Source: CAVSJA01 sp963728145 (GTDB taxonomy: Bacteria > Bacteroidota > Bacteroidia > Chitinophagales > Chitinophagaceae). From it: a DNA stretch of 64,000 bases. The stretch's first letter is position 1; every line of letters begins with the position of its first letter. Of the stretch, positions 52,944 to 61,082 are shown one piece after another. The notes below the pieces were generated by a model. The model was not told the origin of the DNA, did not search any database, and was given only the letters and a program-made list of their open reading frames with translations. The stretch covers positions 372,001 through 436,000 of the forward strand of contig CAVSJA010000008.1 in NCBI GenBank assembly GCA_963728145.1, in the 5' to 3' direction. The position numbers and the translations under genes were made by a program.

Positions 52944-53408
52944 ATGAAAAGGATCGCATCGCTGATTTTTATGGTCGCTATCAGTGTTTCCACTTTAGCA
53001 CAAACTCAGGATCCATTAAAAAAAAAGCACTTTAACCTCGAGGGAAATCTCGCCATTGATGGATATGACCCGGTTGCTTATTTTGTACAGGGAAAACCAA
53101 TAAAAGGAAAAAAAGAAATGGCCGTAATTCACGAGGGTGTGCTTTACTATTTTTCATCTGCCTCGAATAAGGAAGAGTTTAAAAAGAATCCAGGCAAATA
53201 CGAACCACAATATGGAGGTTGGTGCGCTTATGCTATGGGAGCGGAAAATGAAAAAGTAAACGTCGATCCGAAAACTTTTAAGGTTGTTGACGGTAGACTC
53301 TATTTATTCTATAACAAGTTCTTCAACAATACACTCCCTGAATGGAATAAGGATGAATCCAATTTAAAATCCAGGGCTGATAAGAATTGGTCCGTAATTT
53401 ATCATTGA
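52944..53408 (+). CDS. Exported YHS domain protein
   Basis: A 154-residue secreted or periplasmic protein. Signal peptide (about 1-19, ISVSTLAQ) followed by a YHS-like domain with AIDGYDPVAYFVQGKPIKGK (about 37-56), VLYYFSSASNKEEFKKNPGKY and QYGGWCAYAMG (a Cys here). YHS domains are linked to metal binding in copper-related and phenol-oxidising proteins. It shares an apparent operon with DoxX and YceI genes behind the Crp/Fnr regulator. Confidence 0.85.
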   Translation: MKRIASLIFMVAISVSTLAQTQDPLKKKHFNLEGNLAIDGYDPVAYFVQGKPIKGKKEMAVIHEGVLYYFSSASNKEEFKKNPGKYEPQYGGWCAYAMGAENEKVNVDPKTFKVVDGRLYLFYNKFFNNTLPEWNKDESNLKSRADKNWSVIYH

Positions 53409-53429
53409 TCACCAACCAAAACCTGGAAA

Positions 53430-53822
53430 ATGAAATATTCATCTGTATTAATTTGGATACTTCGGTTGATCGCTGCAGTAATAATGTTGCAAACTCTTTA
53501 TTTTAAATTTACTGCTCATCCACAATCAGTACATCTCTTTACAGAACTTGGAATGGAGCCCTGGGGCAGAATTGGTACCGGCGTCGTCGAACTCATTGCA
53601 TCCTTATTGATTATCTATCCCCGTACTACGGGCATCGGTGCAACTATAGGAACTGGCTTGATGGCAGGTGCGATCTTCTTTCACCTAACTAAACTTGGAA
53701 TCAAATTCGAAGGAGATTATGTGCTTTTTATGTATGCTGTAGTTGCATTTACAAGCTGTACAATTCTTGCAGTTATATTTAGGTCGCAGCTGTTCCGGCT
53801 GGTCCGGCTGGTCAGGGATTGA
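53430..53822 (+). CDS. DoxX family membrane protein
   Basis: A 130-residue four-helix inner-membrane protein of the DoxX family (helices about 7-23, 46-63, 72-90, 97-118). Conserved words include ILRLIAAVIMLQTLYFKF and GTGVVELIASLLIIYP. DoxX proteins take part in quinone or thiol redox functions in several bacteria. It is 21 bases after the YHS gene, so cotranscribed. Confidence 0.8.
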   Translation: MKYSSVLIWILRLIAAVIMLQTLYFKFTAHPQSVHLFTELGMEPWGRIGTGVVELIASLLIIYPRTTGIGATIGTGLMAGAIFFHLTKLGIKFEGDYVLFMYAVVAFTSCTILAVIFRSQLFRLVRLVRD

Positions 53823-53976
53823 AATTGTCAATAGAGACACCAGGCCAATTATTAACAACCAAATTTGTTCCCTTTTATAAATCCGTTGGATGGCTGCGTT
53901 TCGTCCAAATCACAGTTTCAAAGCATAATTTCGTATTTGTTTAACAGAAAGAGGATGGGCAATTGCGGCTATTAAT

Positions 53977-54522
53977 TTGGCAATGAAAAAGACACTGATA
54001 TACATTTTTCTACTTATCAACCTTTGCGGTTATGGTCAAACGCTTTTGCCGGTAGACAAGGAATCGAAAGTAAAATTCAGCATTAGAAACCTTGGAATGA
54101 ATGTCACCGGTTCGTTTACCGGAGTGGAAGGAAAACTAAGTTTTGATGAGAAAAATCCTGGGGCCAGTTCATTTGAAGCAACTGTGGATGTGAATACTAT
54201 CAATACGGGCATCGGAGCAAGGAACAATCATTTAAGACAGGAAGAGTATTTTGATGTGAAAAACTTTCCACGTATCAGGTTTGTATCAACGAAGGTCACC
54301 GCCTCAACCAAGGCAGGCACTTATTTTTTATTTGGTAAATTGACAATCAAAAACACCACCCATGATATCTCATTTCCCTTCACCGCAACGCCGCAGGATG
54401 GTGGTTACCTCTTTAATGGTGAATTCAAATTGAACCGTAGGGATTACGGAGTAGGTGGAAGCAGCATCGTTATTTCAGATAATTTGACTGTAAATCTGGC
54501 TGTTTTAGCGAAGAAACAGTAG
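53977..54522 (+). CDS. YceI family protein
   Basis: Exported lipocalin-like beta-barrel protein of 181 residues that binds isoprenoid-type lipids. Signal peptide (MKKTLIYIFLLINLCGYGQ; residue 1 or 3 may be the real Met), then VDKESKVKFSIRNLGMNVTG, TVDVNTINTGIGARNNHLRQ and FPRIRFVSTKV, all hallmark YceI segments. It is 154 bases after DoxX, so coupling is loose. Confidence 0.9.
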   Translation: MAMKKTLIYIFLLINLCGYGQTLLPVDKESKVKFSIRNLGMNVTGSFTGVEGKLSFDEKNPGASSFEATVDVNTINTGIGARNNHLRQEEYFDVKNFPRIRFVSTKVTASTKAGTYFLFGKLTIKNTTHDISFPFTATPQDGGYLFNGEFKLNRRDYGVGGSSIVISDNLTVNLAVLAKKQ

Positions 54523-54594
54523 GATAACTGGGGTAGAAAAAAGATAGGAGCAGGCCTTGTTAATAGAAAAATAATACTATTTTGCAGTAATAAT

Positions 54595-55104
54595 ATGATT
54601 ACGATGGAATTACAGAACGCTGTCAATAATGTCTTTGTTCAGTTGACTGAGTCACTTAATCAATTGACGGAGAAAGAATATGCCCAGCCCTGCAATTCCC
54701 TTTTCAACAATACGATTGGGCAGCATGTGCGCCATATCATCGAGTTGTTTCAGTGCCTTGAAAGCGGATATGATAGTGGCATTATAAACTACGAGAAACG
54801 TAAAAGGGATACGGATATCGAGACCGATAAGGAATTTGCAAAAGGGCTGTTATTGCAAGTCCATACTAACCTGAATCGCTCCAATAAGGAGCTGGTTTTG
54901 GAGGCTACTTACGACGAACATTCAGAGCAATTCATCAATATCGCGACCAATTACCACAGGGAGATCGCTTATAATCTCGAGCATACGATCCACCACATGG
55001 CGCTTATCCGGGTTGGAATTACGGAGGTTTCTAAAATAGAATTGCCTGATAACTTCGGAGTCGCGTCCTCCACAGTTAAGTACCGCAACCAATGTGCACA
55101 GTAA
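54595..55104 (+). CDS. DinB family protein
   Basis: A 169-residue DinB-like four-helix protein. Conserved metal His candidates: IGQHVRHIIELFQCL (about 40-54) and YNLEHTIHHMALIRVG (about 124-139), with NYHREIA before them. Members can be thiol S-transferases. It overlaps the NRDE gene by 13 bases. Start at 54595 (MITMELQ); an ATG three codons later is equally possible. Confidence 0.82.
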   Translation: MITMELQNAVNNVFVQLTESLNQLTEKEYAQPCNSLFNNTIGQHVRHIIELFQCLESGYDSGIINYEKRKRDTDIETDKEFAKGLLLQVHTNLNRSNKELVLEATYDEHSEQFINIATNYHREIAYNLEHTIHHMALIRVGITEVSKIELPDNFGVASSTVKYRNQCAQ

Positions 55105-55820
55105 CATTTATTCCGGCAAGGGATAAGGTTTTTCTTACATCCAATCGCGACGAAAAGCATGTTCGCGCCGATGCGCATTTTCCCGGCACTTATGAATATT
55201 CTTCAGGAAATATTCTTTATCCAAAAGATGCTGATGCCGGAGGTACATGGGTAGCCCTTCATAATAATGGGAATGCTGTAGTGTTCCTGAATGGAGGTAC
55301 AATTAAACATACTCCCAAACCTCCATATCGAAAAAGCCGAGGTTTGATATTGCTGGACCTTATTGATAGCTATACCCCATACAATAGTTTTGTTGCAATC
55401 AAGCTGAACAATATTGAACCATTTACGGCCATTATCTGGGATGACCATCACCTCTTTGAATGCCGGTGGGATGGAAAGCAAAAACGCGCCTTCCAGATTG
55501 ATGAACAACAACCGCATATTTGGTCCTCGGTAACCTTATACGATGAAAAAATGATCCGCAGAAGAGAGAAATGGTTTGCCGATTGGTTGAAAAAACATAC
55601 TGAGCCGAGCCAGGAAGATATCATGCAATTTCATCTTTTCTCCGGCGATGGAGATAGTCACAACGATATTCGCATGAATCGCGATGGCAAAGTGTACACC
55701 GTAAGTGTTACTTCAGTTTCAATTGGTACGAACTCCGGGATTTTGCAATACCACGATCTCAAAAATAATAAGCATTCCACGCAGGAAATCGCATTCGATA
55801 AAACAATGGTAAGCCGCTGA
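55092..55820 (+). CDS. NRDE (TANGO2-like) family protein
   Basis: A 242-residue protein of the NRDE family. It opens with MCTVTFIPARDKVFLTSNRDE, with the hallmark Cys2 and SNRDE. GGTWVALHNNGNAVVFLNGG follows (about 51-70). Family members have an Ntn-hydrolase-like fold, and the human relative TANGO2 has been linked to lipid and haem handling. It is wedged between DinB (13-base overlap) and an ATP-grasp gene (1-base overlap), which suggests translational coupling of all three. Confidence 0.9.
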   Translation: MCTVTFIPARDKVFLTSNRDEKHVRADAHFPGTYEYSSGNILYPKDADAGGTWVALHNNGNAVVFLNGGTIKHTPKPPYRKSRGLILLDLIDSYTPYNSFVAIKLNNIEPFTAIIWDDHHLFECRWDGKQKRAFQIDEQQPHIWSSVTLYDEKMIRRREKWFADWLKKHTEPSQEDIMQFHLFSGDGDSHNDIRMNRDGKVYTVSVTSVSIGTNSGILQYHDLKNNKHSTQEIAFDKTMVSR

Positions 55821-56884
55821 TGAATTTCATCCAAAGATTCCTGCATCGTCCATTCTTCATTCGGTTGTTCAATTGGGAATACTGGAGCTTTGCGGCCGTA
55901 TACACCTGGATCTATCCCATATTTATCCTCATATGCATTCGCTCGCGTTCCTTTTTCTTCTATGCAGCCGCTAATCCTAAAATTCAAAACGGTGGATTCT
56001 TAAACGAATCAAAGAAAGATGTCCATGCGTTAGTGCCTGAAGAACTGCAGCCAAAGACAAATTATTTTAAGATACCTGCGAATGCTGATATTGTGTTACA
56101 GGAATTGAATAGAAACGGACTTGCCTTTCCTATGATTGGAAAACCTGACGTTGGTGGAAGGGGTAGGGGAATTAAAGTGCTCAAGGAGGAACAGGATGTA
56201 AGAACCTATGTAAGCAATGCCTTCCTGGATTTTCATATCCAGGAGTTCGTTCCCTACAAGAAAGAAATAGGTGTTTTTTATTACCGCAACCCCGGTGAGC
56301 CAAAAGGAACTCTTACCGGAATAGTTAGAAAGGAATTCCTAACGGTCACCGGCAATGGAAAAAATACAATCCGGGAATTATTGTTGCGCGATCGGAGAGC
56401 CATCATGTATATGAGCAGTTTTGAAAATATGCATGGAAAAAAACTCAATGAGGTGTTGAGTGATGGCGATAAACGAATTGTTTCTCCCTATGGTAACCAC
56501 GCCCGGGGCGCAATGTTCCTGGACGATTCGCATTTGATTGATGAAAAGCTCACCAATTTCATTGACGCGATTTGTCAACGCATACCGGAATTTTATTTTG
56601 GCAGATTGGATATCCGATTTAAGGATTGGGAAGAATTAAAACAGGGTTTGAATTTTTCAATTATAGAAGTGAACGGTGCCGGATCAGAGCCTACCCATAT
56701 TTACGATCCGCGACATACTCTTTTCTTTGCGTGGAAGGAGATCGTCAGGCATTGGATCATCCTGGCCCGTGTAAGCCGCAAGAACCGCAAACGAGGGCAT
56801 CCATATTTAAGCCTTCGGGAAGGAATACAAATGTTTAGAGAAGATAAGCTCTGGAGCAAGAAGCTGGCAGCGATGCCGGAGTAA
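55820..56884 (+). CDS. ATP-grasp ligase-like protein with membrane N-terminus
   Basis: A 354-residue protein. N-terminus RPFFIRLFNWEYWSFAAVYT and WIYPIFILICIRSRSFFFYA is membrane-attached. The ATP-grasp core follows: FPMIGKPDVGGRGRGIKVL (about 110-128) as the nucleotide loop, QEFVPYKKEIGVFYYRNP, GIVRKEFLTVTGNGKNTIRE, and the metal site FGRLDIRF ... FSIIEVNGAGSEPTHIYDP. This places it near D-Ala-D-Ala ligase-like and alpha-L-glutamate ligase-like proteins. The substrate is unknown. It starts one base inside the NRDE stop, followed by a repeat region. Confidence 0.85.
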   Translation: MNFIQRFLHRPFFIRLFNWEYWSFAAVYTWIYPIFILICIRSRSFFFYAAANPKIQNGGFLNESKKDVHALVPEELQPKTNYFKIPANADIVLQELNRNGLAFPMIGKPDVGGRGRGIKVLKEEQDVRTYVSNAFLDFHIQEFVPYKKEIGVFYYRNPGEPKGTLTGIVRKEFLTVTGNGKNTIRELLLRDRRAIMYMSSFENMHGKKLNEVLSDGDKRIVSPYGNHARGAMFLDDSHLIDEKLTNFIDAICQRIPEFYFGRLDIRFKDWEELKQGLNFSIIEVNGAGSEPTHIYDPRHTLFFAWKEIVRHWIILARVSRKNRKRGHPYLSLREGIQMFREDKLWSKKLAAMPE

Positions 56885-57219
56885 GTTGAGACCCAGTTCC
56901 GAACCTTATAGAGGCAACTCGCAAATGAGTAAGAACCTTAAGGGTTCGGAACTCTACATTCGCGACTTCCCAAAATAGAGTTCCGAACCACGGAGTGTGA
57001 AGTAGTTCCGAACCCTAAAGATTGAACTCACAAATACATGAGGAACTTACAGGGTTCGGAACTCTAATTGGAAGCTAGGGTTCCGAACCCTGTAATGGTC
57101 CGATACCTTTTAGAGAGGCCTATTTAGGGTTCGGAACCACGCTCGCTCAGTTCGGAACCACCCACCATTCTGGGTTCGGAACTTTTATCCCGTATTCCGA
57201 TATTCGCGTTTTAATAGTC
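56885..57219. repeat. Gene-free region with nine GGTTCGGAAC copies in three ~62-base units
   Basis: No gene is present. GTTCCGAACC or its complement occurs at 56896, 56943, 56980, 57005, 57053, 57080, 57128, 57149 (one mismatch) and 57173. Copies 1-2, 4-5 and 6-7 are inverted pairs with loops of about 37 bases, giving three stem-loops of about 62 bases (56895-56956, 57004-57066, 57078-57140). The first two share loop sequence (GCAACTCGCAAATGAGTAAG and GAACTCACAAATACATGAGG), so they are copies. Confidence 0.95.
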
Positions 57220-57921
57220 ATGAAATTCCTCCGCATTTTCATAACGGGTCTTTTTATCAGTTTCATGGGCACGCTTCCTTTAGGCACCATGAATATCGCT
57301 GCAATGCAGATCGCTATTACAGATGGAATTCGGCCTGCAATACTTTTTTCTATCGGAGTAGTACTGGTGGAAATTATCTATGTTAGACTTTCTTTGATAG
57401 CAATGAAATGGGTGAGTAGGCAAAAGCGATTGTTCCGCTGGCTGGAATGGTTAACATTACTGATCATCGTCGCGCTTGCCGTTTCAAGCTTTGTTGCTGC
57501 TTCCAATCCAACTGTAAAATCAAATCCCATTCTTTCAAATACCCTTCACCGGTTTTGGTTGGGAGTTATGTTAAGTGCGATAAATCCGGTTCAGATCCCA
57601 TTCTGGTTTGGATGGAGCACTTTGTTGTTTACCAGGAAAATTCTTTTACCACGAAATGATCATTATGTCTTTTATATCGCTGGAATTGGCACCGGAACCT
57701 TTGTGGGTTTTGCTGTATTTATTTTCGGTGGGAACTTGTTAGTTGATAAATTGAATACCAACCAGGACGTACTCAATTGGATCATTGGAGGAGTATTCTT
57801 AATTACCGCGATCATTCTTTTCTGGAAAATGATGCTACATAAGGATGCTGCTCATAAATTGGAGCATCCCGAAGAAGTAACTGAAAATTTGGAAGATGAA
57901 GTCACAAAAATAAACAAATAA
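57220..57921 (+). CDS. LysE family exporter
   Basis: A 233-residue membrane exporter of the LysE/RhtB type with six helices. First helix: ITGLFISFMGTLPLGTMNIA; typical GAVLVEIIYVRLSLIAMKW-like second segment, LGVMLSAINPVQIPFWFGWS and a C-terminal charged tail (HPEEVTENLEDEVTKINK). Substrate probably an amino acid or similar, not derivable. The start lies 38 bases after the last GGTTCGGAAC copy, so the repeat array is in its leader or promoter. Confidence 0.87.
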   Translation: MKFLRIFITGLFISFMGTLPLGTMNIAAMQIAITDGIRPAILFSIGVVLVEIIYVRLSLIAMKWVSRQKRLFRWLEWLTLLIIVALAVSSFVAASNPTVKSNPILSNTLHRFWLGVMLSAINPVQIPFWFGWSTLLFTRKILLPRNDHYVFYIAGIGTGTFVGFAVFIFGGNLLVDKLNTNQDVLNWIIGGVFLITAIILFWKMMLHKDAAHKLEHPEEVTENLEDEVTKINK

Positions 57922-58056
57922 GCATGGGGGTAATACCGCGTTTCTTTACCCGGATCAAGCGAATTTGGCCTCCTTAGTTCATACCATTTCCCAGAATTTT
58001 TCGTTTTAAGGAGTGATTTAATCATTAATCCGAAATCTATTCAAAACCAATATTTT

Positions 58057-58914
58057 ATGAAATCAAGACTCCAGGTATTTACCTGTATCTCCCTGCTTTC
58101 CTTTGCCGTTTTGGCTTCCTGTGGTAAAAATAGAGACAAGGTTGATGATACCTTAACTCAAACAGAAGCTGCTTCAAATAACGCTTTTGCTGAGGCTCAA
58201 TACAATGATGTTACTACGCTGGTTGACCAATCCGCAAGGAACGGCTCTGCTTTATTTGGCGCCGCTGGAACTGGATCTGGAAGTGGAATCGGTTCATTGT
58301 TGAGTGGTTGTGGTACATTGACGCACGACACCACATCAGTTCCTCGTTCTATCACCATCGACTTTGGTGCTACAAACTGTCTTTGCCTCGATGGACGTAA
58401 CCGCAGAGGAAAGATCATTGCAACTTATACTGGCAAATACACTGATCAGGGAACAACTATAACTATCAGCTTTAACAATTACTATGTGAATGATAACAAG
58501 ATCGCCGGTACAAAACAGATCATAAACCAGGGTAATAATGGTGCTGGTAATCTCGTGTACAAAATCATTGTAGATGGTTCGATCGTTAAGGCAAATAATA
58601 TGGGAACTGTTTCCTGGGTTTCTACACGGTACCGCGAGTGGAAAGAAGGATACAATACTCCATTGAATATTCTTGATGATGTGTATTCAATAACCGGTGA
58701 TGCAAGTGGAACTACACGTCTCGGAAGACCATACACTATCACTATTGCCACTGCATTGGTAAGAAAAATGAATTGCCGTTGGTTTGAGAGTGGTGTACTG
58801 ACTTTATCAATGAATGCATTGCCTGATATCAGTCTCGATTATGGAACAAGCGGTTGCGATGCAAACGCTTCGATCAACATACTCGGACAAAATTATCCGG
58901 TGATACTCCAATAA
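58057..58914 (+). CDS. Lipoprotein of unknown function
   Basis: A 285-residue exported protein. Signal peptide with a lipobox LASC (Cys about residue 22), followed by GKNRDKVDDTLTQTEAASNNA. Gly/Ser-rich segment GSALFGAAGTGSGSGIGS, then beta-rich sequence with five further cysteines (SGCGTLTH, TNCLCLDGRNRRGKI, RKMNCRWFESG, TSGCDANAS). No family recognised. Followed by a terminator. Confidence 0.75.
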   Translation: MKSRLQVFTCISLLSFAVLASCGKNRDKVDDTLTQTEAASNNAFAEAQYNDVTTLVDQSARNGSALFGAAGTGSGSGIGSLLSGCGTLTHDTTSVPRSITIDFGATNCLCLDGRNRRGKIIATYTGKYTDQGTTITISFNNYYVNDNKIAGTKQIINQGNNGAGNLVYKIIVDGSIVKANNMGTVSWVSTRYREWKEGYNTPLNILDDVYSITGDASGTTRLGRPYTITIATALVRKMNCRWFESGVLTLSMNALPDISLDYGTSGCDANASINILGQNYPVILQ

Positions 58915-58955
58915 ATTTTTTAGTTTTTGGTTAAGGCTCGCTCATTATTTATACA

Positions 58956-58983
58956 GACCCCGCTCAGGCGGGGTCTTTTTTTA
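58956..58983 (+). terminator. Terminator of the lipoprotein gene
   Basis: GACCCCGC (58956-58963) pairs perfectly with GCGGGGTC (58968-58975) around TCAG, followed by seven T. Confidence 0.9.
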
Positions 58984-59091
58984 ATAATCAATAATCAATA
59001 ATCAATAATTCTAGCGGCATAAGAAAATTCCGAATTCATCAGGCTCATATCAATTATTGAATATTTATTATTGATTATTAATTATTGTTCA
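58982..59091. repeat. AATAATC inverted array before the cupin stop
   Basis: AATAATCAATAATCAATAATC (58984-59010) faces TTATTGATTATTAATTATTG (59069-59088). The right arm joins the TGA stop of the convergent cupin gene (minus strand TGAACAATAATTAATAATC). Confidence 0.88.
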
Positions 59092-59418
59092 GTCCACGAT
59101 GAACAGCTTACATCCCTCCCTACTACTGCTCCTGTGTGCCTCGGAATTATCCCCAACGAAATAGCACATTCCTGCAGCGGTTCTATACACTCTTCCATCC
59201 TTTAATTCAGTATCCATTTCGCCCTCAATTACTAAGATGACATGTCCTTTATTACACCAGTGATCGGCTTTGTAACCTGGACCATATTCGACCATTCGAA
59301 CACGTATATCGCCAACATGTTTGGTTCTCCAAAATACTTTTCCGCTTTCTGCCGTCTTTTCTTCTTTTGGAACTGAATTCCAATCGAGAGTTTGGAAATT
59401 GAATGGTGGAATTTTCAT
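59089..59418 (-). CDS. DHCW-motif cupin fold protein
   Basis: A 109-residue cupin. ATG at 59418 (MKIPPFNFQTLDWNSVPKEE). The DHCW motif is in GYKADHWCNKGHVI (about 58-71), with the His and Cys at the metal site; GEMDTELKDGRVY and MCYFVGDNSEAHRSSS follow. The family is of unknown function; sequence is that of the whole domain. Divergent from the permease, with a 19-bp stem-loop between the starts. Confidence 0.9.
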   Translation of the reverse strand: MKIPPFNFQTLDWNSVPKEEKTAESGKVFWRTKHVGDIRVRMVEYGPGYKADHWCNKGHVILVIEGEMDTELKDGRVYRTAAGMCYFVGDNSEAHRSSSREGCKLFIVD

Positions 59419-59441
59419 TTTTAATTTTTGTGTGAAGGTAG

Positions 59442-59508
59442 GGAGATGACATCTGGCCCCGTAAGTTGTTCTCAATGCAAAGAGACTGTGGGGCCAGATG
59501 TCATCTCC
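59442..59508. repeat. GGAGATGACATCTGGCCCC stem-loop, copy 2
   Basis: GGAGATGACATCTGGCCCC (59442-59460) and its perfect complement (59490-59508) enclose a 29-base loop. Between divergent gene starts. The related copy 1 is at 47518-47580. Confidence 0.92.
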
Positions 59509-59526
59509 TTGCCTTATTTTTATCCT

Positions 59527-60910
59527 ATGGCTCAATTGAATCGTTCTCTCGGCCTCGGACTTGTTGTTGTAATTGTAATTGGAAACATCCTCGGTTCGGG
59601 GGTGTACAAAAAGATCGCTCCAATGGCCGCGGAATTGCATTCACCTGGTTGGGTACTTATTTGTTGGGTATTGGGAGGAATCATTAGTTTGTTTGGAGCA
59701 TGGAGCAATGCAGAGATAGCAGGATTATTGGCAGATACGGGCGGAGAATATGTTTACTACAAAAAGATCTATAATAAGTTTTTTGCTTTCATTTTTGGAT
59801 GGTCATTGTTCTCGGTTATACAAACCGCAGCTATCTCCTCACTGGCTTATCTGTTCGCGCAATCCTTACATAGCATTTATCCATTACCGGATATCCTCAC
59901 TTCGCTAAAGGATGTCAACCTCTGGGACACATTCTTTCCCTTTAAAGATTTCAATGTCAAACTGACCGCGATCATTCTTATATTAATCCTAACATGGGTT
60001 AATAGCCTGGGTGTAAAAACCGGTGCCTGGTTTGGATCTGGAATTCTTGTATTGGTAATTGCAGGAATACTATCCATTATCATTTTCGGATTGGCAAGCC
60101 CTCAATCCAATACTTCACAGATTTTTAGTTTGGCTACAACAAATAACCAGGCCGTTACTTTCAGTGCAGTTTTTACGGCGATGCTGGCATCGTTCTGGGC
60201 CTACCAGGGTTGGGCCGCCGTGGGATATATTGGAGGAGAAGTAAAGGATGCCAAACGAAATATTCCAAGAGGAATAACCATCGGTGTATTGACGGTAATG
60301 TTATTGTATATCTTAGTTAATTCGACTTATCTCTCACTGCTTCCCATAACTGATCTGGAACAAATTCATACTTCCGGAAATCAGATTGCCGCCGTCGAAG
60401 CGGTGCGCTCATTTTGGGACAGTGGAGGAGCGATGTTCATCTCTGTGTTGATTTGCATTACAACTTTCGGCTGTACACATGCCACCATTCTGTCAAGCTG
60501 CAGGATCTACTATGCAATGGCGGCAGAAGGCATGTTCTTCAAACCGGTTAAAAAATTAAATAAATCGCATGTTCCCGCCAATTCGATGATCTTCCAGGGC
60601 ATTTGGGCATGCGTGTTAGTTTTATCAGGAACTTTTGATCAGTTAACGGATATGATCATCTTCTCCGTATTTCTTTATTATGGGGCAACTGCATTAGGGG
60701 TTTTTATACTTCGCAAGAAAAATGCCCGATGCACCGAGGCCGTATAAGGTTTGGGGGTATCCAATCGTGCCGGCGATTGTAGTAGTATTTAGCGCTGCTC
60801 TATTTTTAAATACTATTTACTCACGTCCACGTGAAGCCGCGATTGGCATGGGATTGATGCTGATTGGAATTCCATTTTATTATTATTTCATTAAGCGCCG
60901 CATCCAATAG
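59527..60910 (+). CDS. APC-family amino acid permease, one frameshift
   Basis: Amino-acid transporter of about 460 residues, 12 helices, LAT/SteT-like. First helix: SLGLGLVVVIVIGNILGSGV (GSGV motif), then ADTGGEYVYYKKIYNK and SFWAYQGWAAVGYIGGEVK with KNIPRGI-type AKRNIPRGITIG. One frame ends at 60747 after FILRKKNARCTEAV. Removing one A from the run in AAGAAAAATGCC restores RKKMPDAPRPYKVWGYPIVP, which continues to 60910. So an inserted A near 60721 causes the break, probably a sequence error. Start ATG at 59527. Confidence 0.9.
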
Positions 60911-60934
60911 ATAGAAAAATCTTTTCAACTCATC

Positions 60935-61070
60935 GACGCTGCGCCGGGCGTCCCCGCCCGGCGTCTTACGCACTCGGAGAGCTTGTATTATGTGATGAAT
61001 TTTACCGGATGATTAATTTCGGTCATCCCGAATTTCTAATACGCCGGGCGGGGACGCCCGGCGCAGCGTC
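60935..61070. repeat. Perfect 30-bp GC-rich inverted repeat
   Basis: GACGCTGCGCCGGGCGTCCC at 60935 with the following CGCCCGGCGT (arm to 60964) is the exact reverse complement of 61041-61070. Each arm also holds GCCGGGCG-TCCC-CGCCCGGC and can fold by itself. Composition is far more GC-rich than the surrounding DNA. Between convergent genes. Confidence 0.93.
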
Positions 61071-61082
61071 ACAGACAATAAA

